64,000 nt of DNA from contig CAJUDH010000001.1 in assembly GCA_910584845.1 (NCBI GenBank), forward strand, positions 1-64,000, written 5' to 3'. Positions 1 through 8,874 of this stretch are shown here, piece by piece (position 1 is the first letter of the stretch; the number at the start of each line of letters is the position of its first letter). Source of the DNA: an uncultured Lachnospiraceae bacterium. Its GTDB lineage: Bacteria; Bacillota; Clostridia; Lachnospirales; Lachnospiraceae. The notes below the pieces were generated by a model, which ran no database searches, was not told the origin of the DNA, and was given only the letters and a program-made list of their open reading frames with translations. A program made the position numbers and the translations under genes.

Positions 1-55
1 TTGCGGACAAACGGTTTTCAAGACCGCCTCGTTATGACCACTTCGATACCTCTCC
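1..55 (-). tRNA. tRNA-Ser (TGA anticodon), 3' part outside window
   Basis: The reverse complement begins GGAGAGGTATCGAAGTGG, the usual 5' end of a bacterial serine tRNA, followed by a D-arm and a stem-loop GCGGT-CTTGAAA-ACCG(T). The anticodon TGA lies at 18-20, so it reads UCA serine codons. The long variable arm and T-arm are cut off by the window start. The identity rests on the acceptor start and the anticodon loop. Confidence 0.88.
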
Positions 56-411
56 TCAAATGCGCTTTTCTATTCTAATAGATAGTGCATATTTTGTCAA
101 GCGGTTTTTTGTTTTTTATTTTTTGGCAACCGCCAGGAAAAATTGTGTTTCATTTTTTCTGTGGCGCAACAGTTATGTATTTTAGCACTCTTCTTTTTAT
201 CTGTCAATAGTTTTTTTCCATTTTTTTACATATTTTTACAAATAGGTGCTGCCTCCCCTTCGGGGCCCTATCATCCATGGGCCGCCGGCCCATGGCGGTG
301 CCTTAACCCCCAACGTCAAGCAGTCTGCCGGGTGCCCCTATCATCCGCGGGCCGCCGGCCCATGGCGGTGCCGGCCGGGGTTCGGCCCTTAGGCCGCCCT
401 GACGGCCAAAC
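56..411. other. gene-free spacer between tRNA-Ser and ispD
   Basis: No credible gene is seen. The tRNA-proximal half is AT-rich; the ispD-proximal half is GC-rich and contains the duplicated hairpin repeat annotated separately. Just past the ispD stop, a GGCCG/CGGCC hairpin around 380-405 could help end the ispD transcript, but it lacks a clear T-run. Confidence 0.5.
266..372. repeat. two 37-bp direct repeats, each with a GC-rich hairpin
   Basis: Positions 266-302 and 336-372 match in 35 of 37 bases; the differences are at 277-278 versus 347-348. Copy 1 contains a near-perfect hairpin, CCATGGGCC - GCC - GGCCCATGG; the two changed bases weaken it in copy 2. The repeat period is exactly 70 bp. 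It may be a small interspersed palindromic element or a duplicated termination/processing structure behind ispD. Confidence 0.7.
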
Positions 412-1119
412 TTACCTTAACCGCTTCCTGAGCAGGGCTTCTGCCAATACCATATCTTCCGGCGTAGTTACTTTCAGGTTTTCATAACTCCCCAAAAGCA
501 GCTTTACTTTATGTCCGGCTACCCCTTCCACCACCATAGCGTCGTCCGTAACCCCGGCTTGCAAAGATTCGTCTGCCATCAGCCGATCGTACGCCTGCCG
601 CACCAAAGCATAGGAAAATGCCTGGGGGGTTTGAACCTGCCACAAACGGGCCCGGTCCGGCGTATTTGCCGCATACCCCCTGTCGTCTGCAACCTTAATG
701 GTATCTTTTACCGGCATGCCTACCACACAAGCCTGGTGGTCAACGGCCCCCTGGATGGCCCGGCATATGATTTCTTGGGTCACCAGCGGCCGCGCCCCGT
801 CATGGATCAGCACATAATCACATCCCTGCAGCGCCTGAAGGCCGGCATAGACGGAATGGTACCGTTCTTTTCCGCCTTCTGCCACTGCCACTGCCTTTTC
901 CATGCCATAAGGCAGCAAAATTTCCCGCCGTGCGTATTCCTGTTCCCCGGCGCCCACTACCAGGACGGTTTCATCGACTGGGCTGCGCATAAAGGCTTCC
1001 AAAGAGTATACGATTAACGGTTTCCCTGCCAAAATCAAATATTGTTTCTGTACGGCGCTGTGCATACGCCTCCCCTGGCCCCCGGCCAAAACCACCGCCC
1101 CTACCCGATTTTGCCCCAT
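412..1119 (-). CDS. ispD: 2-C-methyl-D-erythritol 4-phosphate cytidylyltransferase
   Basis: Third step of the MEP isoprenoid pathway: transfers CMP from CTP to methylerythritol phosphate in the cytosol. The 235-residue protein has the family's usual length. The N-terminal nucleotide-binding motif reads VVLAGGQGRRM, with the Q-K-Q-Y segment of the CTP site soon after; VLIHDGARP is the typical mid-protein signature. It lies 4 bp after tsaD and is the last gene of a minus-strand run. The first residues MGQNRVGAVV agree with the normal family start. Recognition is secure. Confidence 0.95.
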   Translation of the reverse strand: MGQNRVGAVVLAGGQGRRMHSAVQKQYLILAGKPLIVYSLEAFMRSPVDETVLVVGAGEQEYARREILLPYGMEKAVAVAEGGKERYHSVYAGLQALQGCDYVLIHDGARPLVTQEIICRAIQGAVDHQACVVGMPVKDTIKVADDRGYAANTPDRARLWQVQTPQAFSYALVRQAYDRLMADESLQAGVTDDAMVVEGVAGHKVKLLLGSYENLKVTTPEDMVLAEALLRKRLR

Positions 1120-1123
1120 ACCC

Positions 1124-2143
1124 TTACCTTTCCCCCAGCTTTAAATTAGGGACGGCGTTTAAATCCCATCCGTGCCGGGTGCCTTTCTGGTATTCATAGT
1201 AAGCCGCCACGCCGATCATCGCCGCGTTATCCGTACAATAGACAGGGGAAGGGTAGTAAAAGCCCAGCCCGCATTCCTTGCAGGCCGCAGCCATGGCTGC
1301 CCGCAAGGCGGTATTGGAGGCCACGCCGCCGGCGATAGCCACTTTGCCGTGTCCATATTCTTTGGCTGCCAGGATAGTCCGGCTGACCAAAGCTTCCACC
1401 ACCGCGTTTTGAAACGAAGCCGCCACATCGGGGACACAGATCTCATCCCCCGTCATTTTTGCATGGTTCACGTAGTTTAGCACGGCAGATTTAAGCCCGC
1501 TGAAGCTAAAATCATAAGGGGCCCCCGCCACTTTGGCACGGGGGAATTCCATCGCATGGGGATTCCCCATCCTGGCAGCCTTGTCCACTTTGGGGCCGCC
1601 GGGGTAACCAAGGCCCACGGCACGGGCCACTTTGTCAAAAGCCTCCCCCGCCGCGTCGTCCCGGGTCCTCCCGATAATTTCAAACTCCCCGTAGCCTTTT
1701 ACAATCACCAGATGCGTATGGCCTCCGGACACGATCAAACACACGAACGGCGGCTCCAAATCTTTATGTTCGATAAAATTAGCCGCCACGTGCCCTTCTA
1801 TATGGTGCACGCCGACCAGTGGCTTTTTCGCCCCGTAGGCAACGGCCTTGGCCTCTGCCACGCCTACCAGCAAAGCGCCCACCAGACCGGGCCCGTAAGT
1901 CACCCCTACGGCCGTAATGTCCGCCAAAGCAACCTTTGCATTTGCCAGGGCCTGGGTAATCACCGGATTGATCCTCTCCATGTGCTTGCGGGAGGCAATT
2001 TCCGGCACTACTCCGCCAAACTGTGTATGGAGCGCAATTTGGGAAGAAATGACATTGGACAAAACCTCTCTGCCGTTCTTGACCACAGAGGCCGCCGTCT
2101 CGTCGCAAGAACTCTCAATAGCCAATATTAACACGTCTTTCAT
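1124..2143 (-). CDS. tsaD: tRNA t6A37 threonylcarbamoyltransferase, TsaD/Gcp subunit
   Basis: Transfers the threonylcarbamoyl group to A37 of ANN-decoding tRNAs, working with TsaB and TsaE, both encoded nearby. The start is placed at MKDVLILAIESSCDET, giving 339 residues, the usual length; the reading frame extends further upstream but those residues are not family-like and overlap rnz. The ASKHA fold signature IESSCDET and the metal-binding HIEGH motif (residues 114-118) are present, with a second GGVASN-type motif near the C-terminus. The start codon overlaps the rnz stop by 4 bp, implying translational coupling. Confidence 0.95.
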   Translation of the reverse strand: MKDVLILAIESSCDETAASVVKNGREVLSNVISSQIALHTQFGGVVPEIASRKHMERINPVITQALANAKVALADITAVGVTYGPGLVGALLVGVAEAKAVAYGAKKPLVGVHHIEGHVAANFIEHKDLEPPFVCLIVSGGHTHLVIVKGYGEFEIIGRTRDDAAGEAFDKVARAVGLGYPGGPKVDKAARMGNPHAMEFPRAKVAGAPYDFSFSGLKSAVLNYVNHAKMTGDEICVPDVAASFQNAVVEALVSRTILAAKEYGHGKVAIAGGVASNTALRAAMAAACKECGLGFYYPSPVYCTDNAAMIGVAAYYEYQKGTRHGWDLNAVPNLKLGER

Positions 2144-3066
2144 TCCGCCCCGGCCTCCTCTTCGGCAAAAGCCAGCTCCGCCGTCCAGCCGTCCCTGGCT
2201 GCTTTGGCACGGGGAAAGGCCTTTCGCACCTTTTCCATAAATTCCTCCGGCCTGGTCAGGGACGGGCTGTAATGGGTAAGCCACATCTCCTTTGGCTGGG
2301 CCTTTTGGGCCAGCTGGGCCGCTTCATACATCGTCATATGCTTGTATTCCCTTGCTTTGGCTTCCTTGCCCTCTTCCCCGTACATGCCCTCACAGATCAG
2401 CAGGTCTGCGCCCCGGGCATACTCGGCAATCACCGGCACTGGCCGGGTATCCGTGCAATAAACCACTTTCAGCCCTTTCCGCTCCGGCCCCAGGACCATG
2501 TCAGGGGTATAGGTTACACCATCTACCTCCAGCGCTTCCCCCTTCTGCAGCCGGCTCCAGGCTTTCATCGGGACCTTCTGCCCCTTCGCCCGTTCCACGT
2601 CAAAACGGCCGGCCCGGGGAATGGAGACCGCATAGCCGTAACAAGCCACATTATGGTTTACGCGGAATGCGTCGATCACGTAGGGGCCGGTACGCAGCTG
2701 CTGCCGGCCCTCTTCCCATTCTATAAACCGCAGGGGGAAAGGCAGCTCCGGCGCAATACAGCGCAAAGCCGCCACCACCCGTTCCAGCCCTTTGGGGCCC
2801 GTCAAAACCACCGGCTCGGTCCGTTCCGCATTTCCCATGGTAAGTAAAAGCCCGGGCAGCCCGCTGATATGGTCTGCATGGTAATGGGTAAAGCAGATCA
2901 CATCAATGGGCTTCGGGCTCCACCCCTTTTCCTTTAGGGCCACCTGCGTCCCTTCGCCACAGTCAATCAGCAGGCTGCTGCCTTCACACCGGGCCATCAT
3001 GGAGGTCAGCCAACGGTACGGCAGGGGCATCATCCCCCCTGTCCCCAACAAACAAACATCCAACAT
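2140..3066 (-). CDS. rnz: ribonuclease Z (tRNA 3' processing endonuclease)
   Basis: Metallo-beta-lactamase-fold nuclease that cuts the 3' trailer from precursor tRNAs lacking an encoded CCA. With the start at MLDVCLLGTGG the product is 308 residues, normal for bacterial RNase Z. The zinc motif HYHADH lies at residues 61-66, preceded by LLIDCGEGTQ, and further His/Asp ligands appear in NHNVACYG, YCTDTRP and LTHYSP. The frame runs 26 codons further upstream without family similarity, so the internal start is preferred. It is coupled by overlap to tsaD, making a tRNA-maturation pair. Confidence 0.93.
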   Translation of the reverse strand: MLDVCLLGTGGMMPLPYRWLTSMMARCEGSSLLIDCGEGTQVALKEKGWSPKPIDVICFTHYHADHISGLPGLLLTMGNAERTEPVVLTGPKGLERVVAALRCIAPELPFPLRFIEWEEGRQQLRTGPYVIDAFRVNHNVACYGYAVSIPRAGRFDVERAKGQKVPMKAWSRLQKGEALEVDGVTYTPDMVLGPERKGLKVVYCTDTRPVPVIAEYARGADLLICEGMYGEEGKEAKAREYKHMTMYEAAQLAQKAQPKEMWLTHYSPSLTRPEEFMEKVRKAFPRAKAARDGWTAELAFAEEEAGAE

Positions 3067-3280
3067 ATATGTGCCGCCCTTCTTCTCCGTAACGGTTTCT
3101 GCGGTCAAGAGTACGTTTGGGCATTCTGGCCCCTGCCCCCGCAACGGCGCCTACGGCATACGCGCCCTGCCTTGCGGTATATTGGGCCCGTTTTCCAACA
3201 CGCTCCAGCCATTACCGTCTTCTATTTTCATGCGGCAATTGCCTTAATGCCCCGCACTTGATAGAATGATAGCACACTCC

Positions 3281-3523
3281 TTAAACGAATTCAACCTGTT
3301 CTTCCACATCCGGCTCCAGCCGGAACTGGTTCAGCAAATTGTCGTAACATTCCTCACACATGTCCCAATGGTGGACTTCACCGTCCTTTTCCGAAAAGAA
3401 ATCCCATGCGTGGTGGACGGAAATCGCCCCTTCCCGGAGGACCCCGTTCTTTACCACCAGCTTTTTGCCGCAACAATTGCAGATTACCGCTTCCAGTTGA
3501 CCGCCACTTTTGTATTTTTTCAT
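3281..3523 (-). CDS. small cysteine-rich protein, probable zinc ribbon, unknown function
   Basis: An 80-residue protein starting MKKYKSGGQLEAVICNCCGKK. It has two CxxC pairs, CNCC near residues 15-18 and CEEC near residue 60, spaced like a treble-clef or zinc-ribbon metal site, plus several His residues between them (HHAW, VHHWD). The frame is open upstream for 46 more codons, but those look like noise. It sits between rimI and rnz on the same strand. Similar small CxxC proteins are common in Clostridia; no function is assigned. Confidence 0.6.
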   Translation of the reverse strand: MKKYKSGGQLEAVICNCCGKKLVVKNGVLREGAISVHHAWDFFSEKDGEVHHWDMCEECYDNLLNQFRLEPDVEEQVEFV

Positions 3524-3706
3524 CTTATTCTCGCCCTTTCTTCCTGTTTTTCTGAGTACTCTTTCCATAAGCCGCGCCCCGTCCTGCTTTTGAAGAAGGT
3601 GTACGCATACAAAGTCAAACGGGGCATCCGCCGTACCGGATACCCCTACATTATAAGACAAAATTCTGCATTTTTTAAGTGGAAAATGTTGTATATGGCC
3701 TGCCTG

Positions 3707-4138
3707 CTACCCTCTCCTCCACATGACAACCGCATCCTCCGCCGGGTTGTGGTAGTAGCCCTTACGCATGGCTTCTTCCGCAAAACCAAAGGATTTGTAG
3801 AGTTTTCTGGCGGCAAAGTTACTTTCGCGGACCTCCAAACTGACCGCATGTATTTGGTTCCTCCTGACATGTCCTACCATTGCTTCCATCAATTTTCTTC
3901 CCACTCCCATCCGGCGCTTTTCCGGCAGCACGGCGATCCGCTGGATTTCCCCTTCCCCTGCCAACAGGCGCAAAACGCAGTACCCCCAAATTTTTTCTTC
4001 CTGTTCAAACACTAAATAGACATCAAACCGGCTATGTAGCCCGGCCTCCAGCAAACCATAAGACCAGTTTTCCGTGAAGCAGGCCTTCTCCAGTTCTGCC
4101 ACCTGCGCCAGGTCAGCGCCTTCCATCCGGCGGATCAC
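3707..4138 (-). CDS. rimI: ribosomal-protein-alanine N-acetyltransferase (RimI-type GNAT)
   Basis: GNAT-family acetyltransferase of 143 residues, the usual size for RimI. The acetyl-CoA pyrophosphate loop reads RRMGVGRKLM, followed by the conserved VSLEVRESNFAARKLYKSFGF segment split around the family's NxxAxxLYxxxGF signature. In E. coli, RimI acetylates the N-terminus of ribosomal protein S18. The start overlaps the tsaB stop by 4 bp; the tsaB-rimI pairing is a conserved arrangement in Bacillota, which supports the assignment. Confidence 0.88.
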   Translation of the reverse strand: MIRRMEGADLAQVAELEKACFTENWSYGLLEAGLHSRFDVYLVFEQEEKIWGYCVLRLLAGEGEIQRIAVLPEKRRMGVGRKLMEAMVGHVRRNQIHAVSLEVRESNFAARKLYKSFGFAEEAMRKGYYHNPAEDAVVMWRRG

Positions 4139-4890
4139 CAGGCGCCTCCCGGCCCAAGGCTGTGCCCGGCCGCCAGTTCGCCGGTTTTCCCCTGCCGTAG
4201 GGCTTCCTCCAGCTCCCGTTCGGCCTGGGCTTTGCGCAAATAATTGGGCACATGGCTGGCGGCTGCCTCTATTTTCCCGCCGGCAAAATAAACCGCGCCC
4301 AAAGCAGCCACAGAAGCCGCCCTCTGCCGGTTGGACTGGGCAGGGGCATACTGGAAGGGGACGGCGATCCGCTCCCGGATCTGGGAATCATAAACGGCAA
4401 CGCCGTCCCCCAGAAAGGCCACCGGTTCCCCCCGCCCGTTCAATTCTTCCACCAGCTGCCCCACATCCATGGCACAGGAGGCTTTCACCACCTCCAGTTC
4501 CCGCCGGTAATGATACAGGCCCGTATATACCTGGTTCCTCCTGGCATCCATCATAGGGCACAAAAGGCTGGCGGCCCCAAACAGATTGTATGCCATGGCA
4601 TCCAGGGTAGGTACGTGGATTAGCGGCTTATCCAATGCCAAACCAAGCCCCTTAGCGGTAGCCGACCCGATCCGCAGCCCCGTAAAAGACCCTGGCCCCC
4701 CTGATACGGCGATGGCATCTACCAAACCCAAATCCAATTCCAGCATCTGCACCATCTGGTCTATCATGGGGAGCAGCGTTTGAGAATGGGTTTTCTTAAA
4801 ATTCACCGTATATTCCGCCAAAACGGCCCCGTCCGCCACCAAAGCTACCGAAGCCACGAGGGACGAGCTCTCGATTCCCAATATTATCAT
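4135..4890 (-). CDS. tsaB: t6A biosynthesis protein TsaB
   Basis: ASKHA-fold partner of TsaD in threonylcarbamoyladenosine synthesis; it scaffolds the TsaD-TsaE complex rather than catalysing. The protein has 251 residues. The N-terminus MIILGIESSS and the motif VSGGPGSFTGLRIG are diagnostic of TsaB, and it lacks the metal-binding HxxxH of TsaD. The C-terminal third (PNYLRKAQAERE) is also typical. It overlaps rimI and follows tsaE after 72 bp. Confidence 0.93.
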   Translation of the reverse strand: MIILGIESSSLVASVALVADGAVLAEYTVNFKKTHSQTLLPMIDQMVQMLELDLGLVDAIAVSGGPGSFTGLRIGSATAKGLGLALDKPLIHVPTLDAMAYNLFGAASLLCPMMDARRNQVYTGLYHYRRELEVVKASCAMDVGQLVEELNGRGEPVAFLGDGVAVYDSQIRERIAVPFQYAPAQSNRQRAASVAALGAVYFAGGKIEAAASHVPNYLRKAQAERELEEALRQGKTGELAAGHSLGPGGAW

Positions 4891-4962
4891 GATCTCCTCC
4901 GTTTCCTGCCCTGAACGGCAGAAATTGCCAATGGCAGATATGGTTTTCCAAACGTCTGCCCC

Positions 4963-5415
4963 CTATCGGCAAGGGCCGACCAATATCCTGCGGTAATCAA
5001 ACCCTCTGCTCAAATCCTTCTCGATCCGGATCCGGACCGCTTCCTTTGGCAAAAGGCCTTCAATCAAATCCGACCATTCTACCAGGCATACGCCGTCCCC
5101 GTAAAAGCAATCTTCGTACCCCACCTCTTCCATCTCCTCCAGGCTTCCGATCCGGTACACGTCAAAATGGTACAATGGCAGCCTTCCGTCTTCATACTGC
5201 TGCATAATGGTAAAAGTAGGGCTGTTTACCGGCCCCTCTATCCCCAGGCCGGAGGCAAAACCTTGGGCAAACACGGTCTTGCCCGCCCCCAAATCGCCGT
5301 CCAGTCCATATACCTGCCCCGGCTGCGCCTGCTGCCCCAAACAGTAAGCCAACCGGCTGGTTTCCAAAGGGCCGTTGGTTTCCCACACCGTCTTTTTATT
5401 TTCCCTGACGTCCAT
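4963..5415 (-). CDS. tsaE: t6A biosynthesis ATPase TsaE
   Basis: P-loop ATPase that drives turnover of the TsaBDE complex. The 150-residue protein carries the Walker A motif GDLGAGKT near residues 40-47, the family motif VNSPTFTI, and FDVYRI followed by LVEWSDLI, where the conserved Trp lies. Length and order of motifs are normal. It starts 18 bp after the ycxB-like gene, so it is probably co-transcribed with tex and ycxB-like upstream. Confidence 0.93.
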   Translation of the reverse strand: MDVRENKKTVWETNGPLETSRLAYCLGQQAQPGQVYGLDGDLGAGKTVFAQGFASGLGIEGPVNSPTFTIMQQYEDGRLPLYHFDVYRIGSLEEMEEVGYEDCFYGDGVCLVEWSDLIEGLLPKEAVRIRIEKDLSRGFDYRRILVGPCR

Positions 5416-5433
5416 TTCCCCTGCTGTCCTCCC

Positions 5434-5934
5434 TTAAATCCCCCGGCGCCGTTCTTTAGGCAACTGTTCCCTCACCAGCTGGTAAAAGGCTTCTTCCTTC
5501 CCCGCCATCGCCTTTTTGGGCAGCAGGTAGGCGTGCACCCGGTCCATATACACCACTACCATGGTAGGTTTCCGGTCTATACGCCCCATCTGCGCCCAGG
5601 TAAATTTAGCCCCTTGCCCGTTCTGTTCCACCTCAAGCCCTTCCTTATCGAAAGACAGGTTCATAGGGGACTGGATTACAGGGGCTTTGGCCTGTTTCCT
5701 CACTTTACTGTAAAGGATCAGCGGCTGTAGCACCGTAAAAATCAGAAGGCAGCAGCACAGCAGCAGGCGGTTGCCATTGGTCAGGCTCCCCCACCGGATC
5801 ACCAGCAAGGCAAAAGCCAACGCCGTAAAAATCAGGTTGAACGCCCCCATAAGGCCGGAATTGGCATGGTACATGGAAAATTGCCACAGCTCTTTTGTGG
5901 TCAGCTGCACTTGGAATTTGATTTTTTCTTTCAT
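5434..5934 (-). CDS. YcxB-like membrane protein
   Basis: A 166-residue protein with two predicted transmembrane segments (about residues 27-47 and 57-76) followed by a soluble C-terminal domain of about 90 residues. The layout (short N-terminal helix, two membrane helices, beta-rich domain with FTWAQMGRI and YLLPKKAM) matches the YcxB-like family of Bacillota, whose function is not known. It lies between tex (13-bp gap) and tsaE (18-bp gap) on the same strand. The family call comes from pattern recognition only. Confidence 0.6.
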   Translation of the reverse strand: MKEKIKFQVQLTTKELWQFSMYHANSGLMGAFNLIFTALAFALLVIRWGSLTNGNRLLLCCCLLIFTVLQPLILYSKVRKQAKAPVIQSPMNLSFDKEGLEVEQNGQGAKFTWAQMGRIDRKPTMVVVYMDRVHAYLLPKKAMAGKEEAFYQLVREQLPKERRRGI

Positions 5935-5947
5935 TCTTGACCCTTTC

Positions 5948-8098
5948 CTATAATTTCATGGTAAGCCCGATCCTTTTCTTTGCCACATCCACGCTAAGCA
6001 CCTTCACTTCCACAATATCCCCTACGCCCACCGCTTCCATGGGATGTTTGATAAATTTATCCGAAATCTGGGAGATATGTACCAGCCCGTCCTGGTGGAC
6101 CCCAATATCTACAAACGCGCCAAAATCAATGACGTTGCGTACCGTGCCCTTCAAGACCATCCCCGGCGTCAGGTCTTTCATCTCCAGCACGTCGGTCCGC
6201 AAAATCGGCCTGGGCATCTCTTCCCGGGGGTCCCGGGCCGGTTTTTCCAATTCCTTCACAATGTCTTTCAGCGTCATGTCTCCTATCCCCAATTCCTCTG
6301 CCAGCTTTTGGTAATCATGGACTTTTTTCCCCAGCCCTTTCAGGCCGCCCCCGGAAATATCATCCGGTCCATAGCCCAGCCTGGACAAAAGGGCCAGCGC
6401 CGCCCCATAGCTCTCCGGATGTACCGATGTGCCGTCCAAAGGGTTTGCCCCGCCGGAAATCCGCATAAACCCGGCACACTGCTCATATGCCTTAGGGCCC
6501 AGCTTAGCCACTTTCAGCAATTGCCTCCTGTCCGAAAACGCGCCGTTTTCCTCCCGGTAAACAACAATATTTTTAGCGATGGTTTTGGTAATGCCCGAAA
6601 CATATTCCAACAAAGAAGCAGATGCCGTATTCAGGTCTACCCCTACTTTGTTGACACAATCCTCTACTACGCCCTGTAAAGCCCCGCTTAAATTTTTTTG
6701 GTTCATATCATGCTGGTACTGGCCTACGCCAATGGACTTGGGGTCTATTTTCACCAATTCCGCCAAGGGGTCTTGCAGGCGGCGGGCAATGGAAGCGGCG
6801 CTCCTCTGGCCCACGTCAAAATTTGGGAATTCTTCCGTAGCCAGCTTGCTGGCGGAATACACCGACGCCCCGGCCTCATTGACGATCACATATTGTACCG
6901 GTTCGGCAACCTCTTTCAGCAAATCTACAATCACCATTTCCGATTCCCGGGATGCTGTGCCGTTCCCCACGGAAATCAGGGAAATATGGTATTTTTTGAT
7001 TAACGCTTTCAACGTTTCCTTAGAAGCCTCCACCTTGTTTTGCGGCGCGGTGGGATAAATCACCGTGGTGTCCAGCACCTTCCCCGTCTCGTCCACCACC
7101 GCCAGCTTACAGCCGGTCCGGAAAGCCGGATCCCACCCCAGCACAACTTTTCCGGCAATGGGGGGCTGCATTAAAAGCTGTTCCAAGTTTTTGCCAAATA
7201 CTTTGATAGCCCCGGCCTCAGCCCTCTCTGTCAACTCCCCCCGGACCTCCCGCTCAATGGCCGGGGCGATCAGGCGGCTATAGCTGTCTGCCACTACCTC
7301 CTTTAATACTGGCGATGTATAAGGGTTTTCTTTTGTAACCGTCTGCTTTTCCAGGTAACGGAGGATGGCCTCCTCGGGGGCCTCCACCTTCACGGCCAGG
7401 ACCTTTTCCTTTTCCCCCCGGTTCAATGCCAGGATCCGGTGGCCTGCTAAACGTTTTACCGGCTCCTCATAGTCATAATACATTTCATAAACCGACTGGG
7501 CTTTTTCGTCTTTAGCCAGGGAGCGGACCATCCCCTGTTCCATAGTGGCCTTCCGGATATAGGCACGGTACTGGGCATTGTCCGAAACCCGTTCTGCCAA
7601 TATGTCTTTCGCCCCGGCGATAGCGTCCTCCACGGTGGCCACTTCCTTCTCTTCTGACACATAAGGCCCGGCCAGTCCTTCCAATGGCCCCTGCGCCTCT
7701 TGCAACGCAATCAAATCCGCCAGGGGCTCCAGCCCCCGCTCTTTGGCAATCATGGCCCGGGTCCTGCGTTTCGGCCGGAACGGGCGGTATAAATCGTCTA
7801 CCGCCACCTGGGTCATGGCTTCCAAAATCTGCCGCTCCAGTTCCGGGGTTAATTTCCCCTGTTCCTGGATGGAAGAAAGCACCTGCCCTTTTTTCTCCTC
7901 CAAATTCCGCAGGTATTTCAGCCTTTCGTCCAGGTTCCGCAGCACCTCGTCGTCCAAGGCCCCCGTGGCCTCCTTCCGGTACCGGGCAATGAAGGGGATG
8001 GTGTTCCCCTCGTCGATAAGTTGTACGGCTGCTTCCGCCTGCTTATAGCCAATCTGCAATTCCTGATGCAATACTTTTATAATGTCCATATCATTCAC
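5948..8098 (-). CDS. tex: Tex-family RNA-binding transcription accessory protein
   Basis: A 716-residue cytoplasmic nucleic-acid-binding protein. In order: N-terminal helical Tex domain with TIPFIARYRKEATGAL (residues about 32-47), a YqgF/RNase H-like domain (VVLGWDPAFRTGCKLAVVD near 320), helix-hairpin-helix repeats (NTASASLLEYVSGI), and a C-terminal S1 domain (GMVLKGTVRNVIDFGAFVD, residues about 645-716). Length and layout match the family. It heads the run that continues into ycxB-like and tsaE. Tex affects transcription and toxin expression in some pathogens; its role here is not shown. Confidence 0.94.
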   Translation of the reverse strand: MNDMDIIKVLHQELQIGYKQAEAAVQLIDEGNTIPFIARYRKEATGALDDEVLRNLDERLKYLRNLEEKKGQVLSSIQEQGKLTPELERQILEAMTQVAVDDLYRPFRPKRRTRAMIAKERGLEPLADLIALQEAQGPLEGLAGPYVSEEKEVATVEDAIAGAKDILAERVSDNAQYRAYIRKATMEQGMVRSLAKDEKAQSVYEMYYDYEEPVKRLAGHRILALNRGEKEKVLAVKVEAPEEAILRYLEKQTVTKENPYTSPVLKEVVADSYSRLIAPAIEREVRGELTERAEAGAIKVFGKNLEQLLMQPPIAGKVVLGWDPAFRTGCKLAVVDETGKVLDTTVIYPTAPQNKVEASKETLKALIKKYHISLISVGNGTASRESEMVIVDLLKEVAEPVQYVIVNEAGASVYSASKLATEEFPNFDVGQRSAASIARRLQDPLAELVKIDPKSIGVGQYQHDMNQKNLSGALQGVVEDCVNKVGVDLNTASASLLEYVSGITKTIAKNIVVYREENGAFSDRRQLLKVAKLGPKAYEQCAGFMRISGGANPLDGTSVHPESYGAALALLSRLGYGPDDISGGGLKGLGKKVHDYQKLAEELGIGDMTLKDIVKELEKPARDPREEMPRPILRTDVLEMKDLTPGMVLKGTVRNVIDFGAFVDIGVHQDGLVHISQISDKFIKHPMEAVGVGDIVEVKVLSVDVAKKRIGLTMKL

Positions 8099-8305
8099 CT
8101 GTCTTATTCCCTTTACGGTCCTGGCCCTTTCACCGCCGCCAGATTTTATACTTTCTTTCCGCCTGTATATTATAATTCATCTTACCCTCTCTTGGCAAGG
8201 GCACATACAGCCGAGAAAGGTAAATTTTAATCCTGCCGCGTTGCTTTCCGGCTGCGCATGGCCCATTTGCCCCGTCAGGCAAAACGGGGAGGAAAAGAAA
8301 ACCTC

Positions 8306-8334
8306 TTGAGCGCCGGCCCATTTCGTGATACAAT
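8306..8334 (+). promoter_or_regulatory. sigma-A-type promoter for the 115-residue membrane protein
   Basis: TTGAGC (8306-8311) and TACAAT (8329-8334) are separated by exactly 17 bp. The start codon at 8371 follows 37 bp after the -10 box with an intervening SD (GGAGG, 8359-8363). Confidence 0.7.
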
Positions 8335-8370
8335 GGTAATTCAAAAGCAAGTTACCCCGGAGGAACGATT

Positions 8371-8718
8371 ATGGAGCAAAATCATTTACAACCCCCTGAC
8401 AGGAAAACCGCCTTTTTTTCCATGCTTAGCATCACGGCCGGCATTTTGGCCCTGTTTGCCTGCATGTCCCCGCCGTTACAGCTGTTATGCGGCGCTATGG
8501 CCCTGATGATGGCCTATATATCCAAAAACCGGCATTCCATGTCTGCGCCCGCCATTATCGGGTCGCTGATGGGCTTTTGGGGCATTTTCTGCAGTTTTCT
8601 TGTGCTGGGCCTTTATGTTATGACCATACGGATGTTGGACGACCCCAGCTACGTAGCTATGCACCGGGAATTTATGCGGCAGTACCAGGATCTGATAAAC
8701 GCTTTCTCTTTCAAGTAG
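8371..8718 (+). CDS. small integral membrane protein, unknown function
   Basis: A 115-residue protein with about three hydrophobic segments (residues 14-34, 36-50 and 62-86) and a short charged C-terminal tail (MHREFMRQYQDLINAF). It has a GGAGG ribosome-binding site 7 bp before the ATG and a good promoter of its own, so it is very likely expressed. The layout resembles small DUF4190-like membrane proteins of Clostridia, but no function can be given. It stands alone on the plus strand between tex and hom. Confidence 0.72.
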   Translation: MEQNHLQPPDRKTAFFSMLSITAGILALFACMSPPLQLLCGAMALMMAYISKNRHSMSAPAIIGSLMGFWGIFCSFLVLGLYVMTIRMLDDPSYVAMHREFMRQYQDLINAFSFK

Positions 8719-8874
8719 CCCCTGGCCCCTGCCCCTATCCCCCGATTATGGAGCCGGGGCTGCCGCATGCCAAAAGCCCGAAAACAATTTCCGTTTCCGA
8801 GCTTGGCGGCCTTCTTTCCTTTACCATGGATCCCCTGCCCTTTATTTAGCTGTTTTGGCGGCAGGGCTTATATT

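Noticed and set aside
143..487. 114-residue plus-strand frame in the tRNA-ispD spacer
   Set aside because: Hydrophobic start followed by translation of GC repeats; no SD, no family, overlaps the ispD end.
3266..4015. 249-residue plus-strand frame across the small zinc protein and rimI
   Set aside because: It overlaps two recognised minus-strand genes, has no SD and no family motifs.
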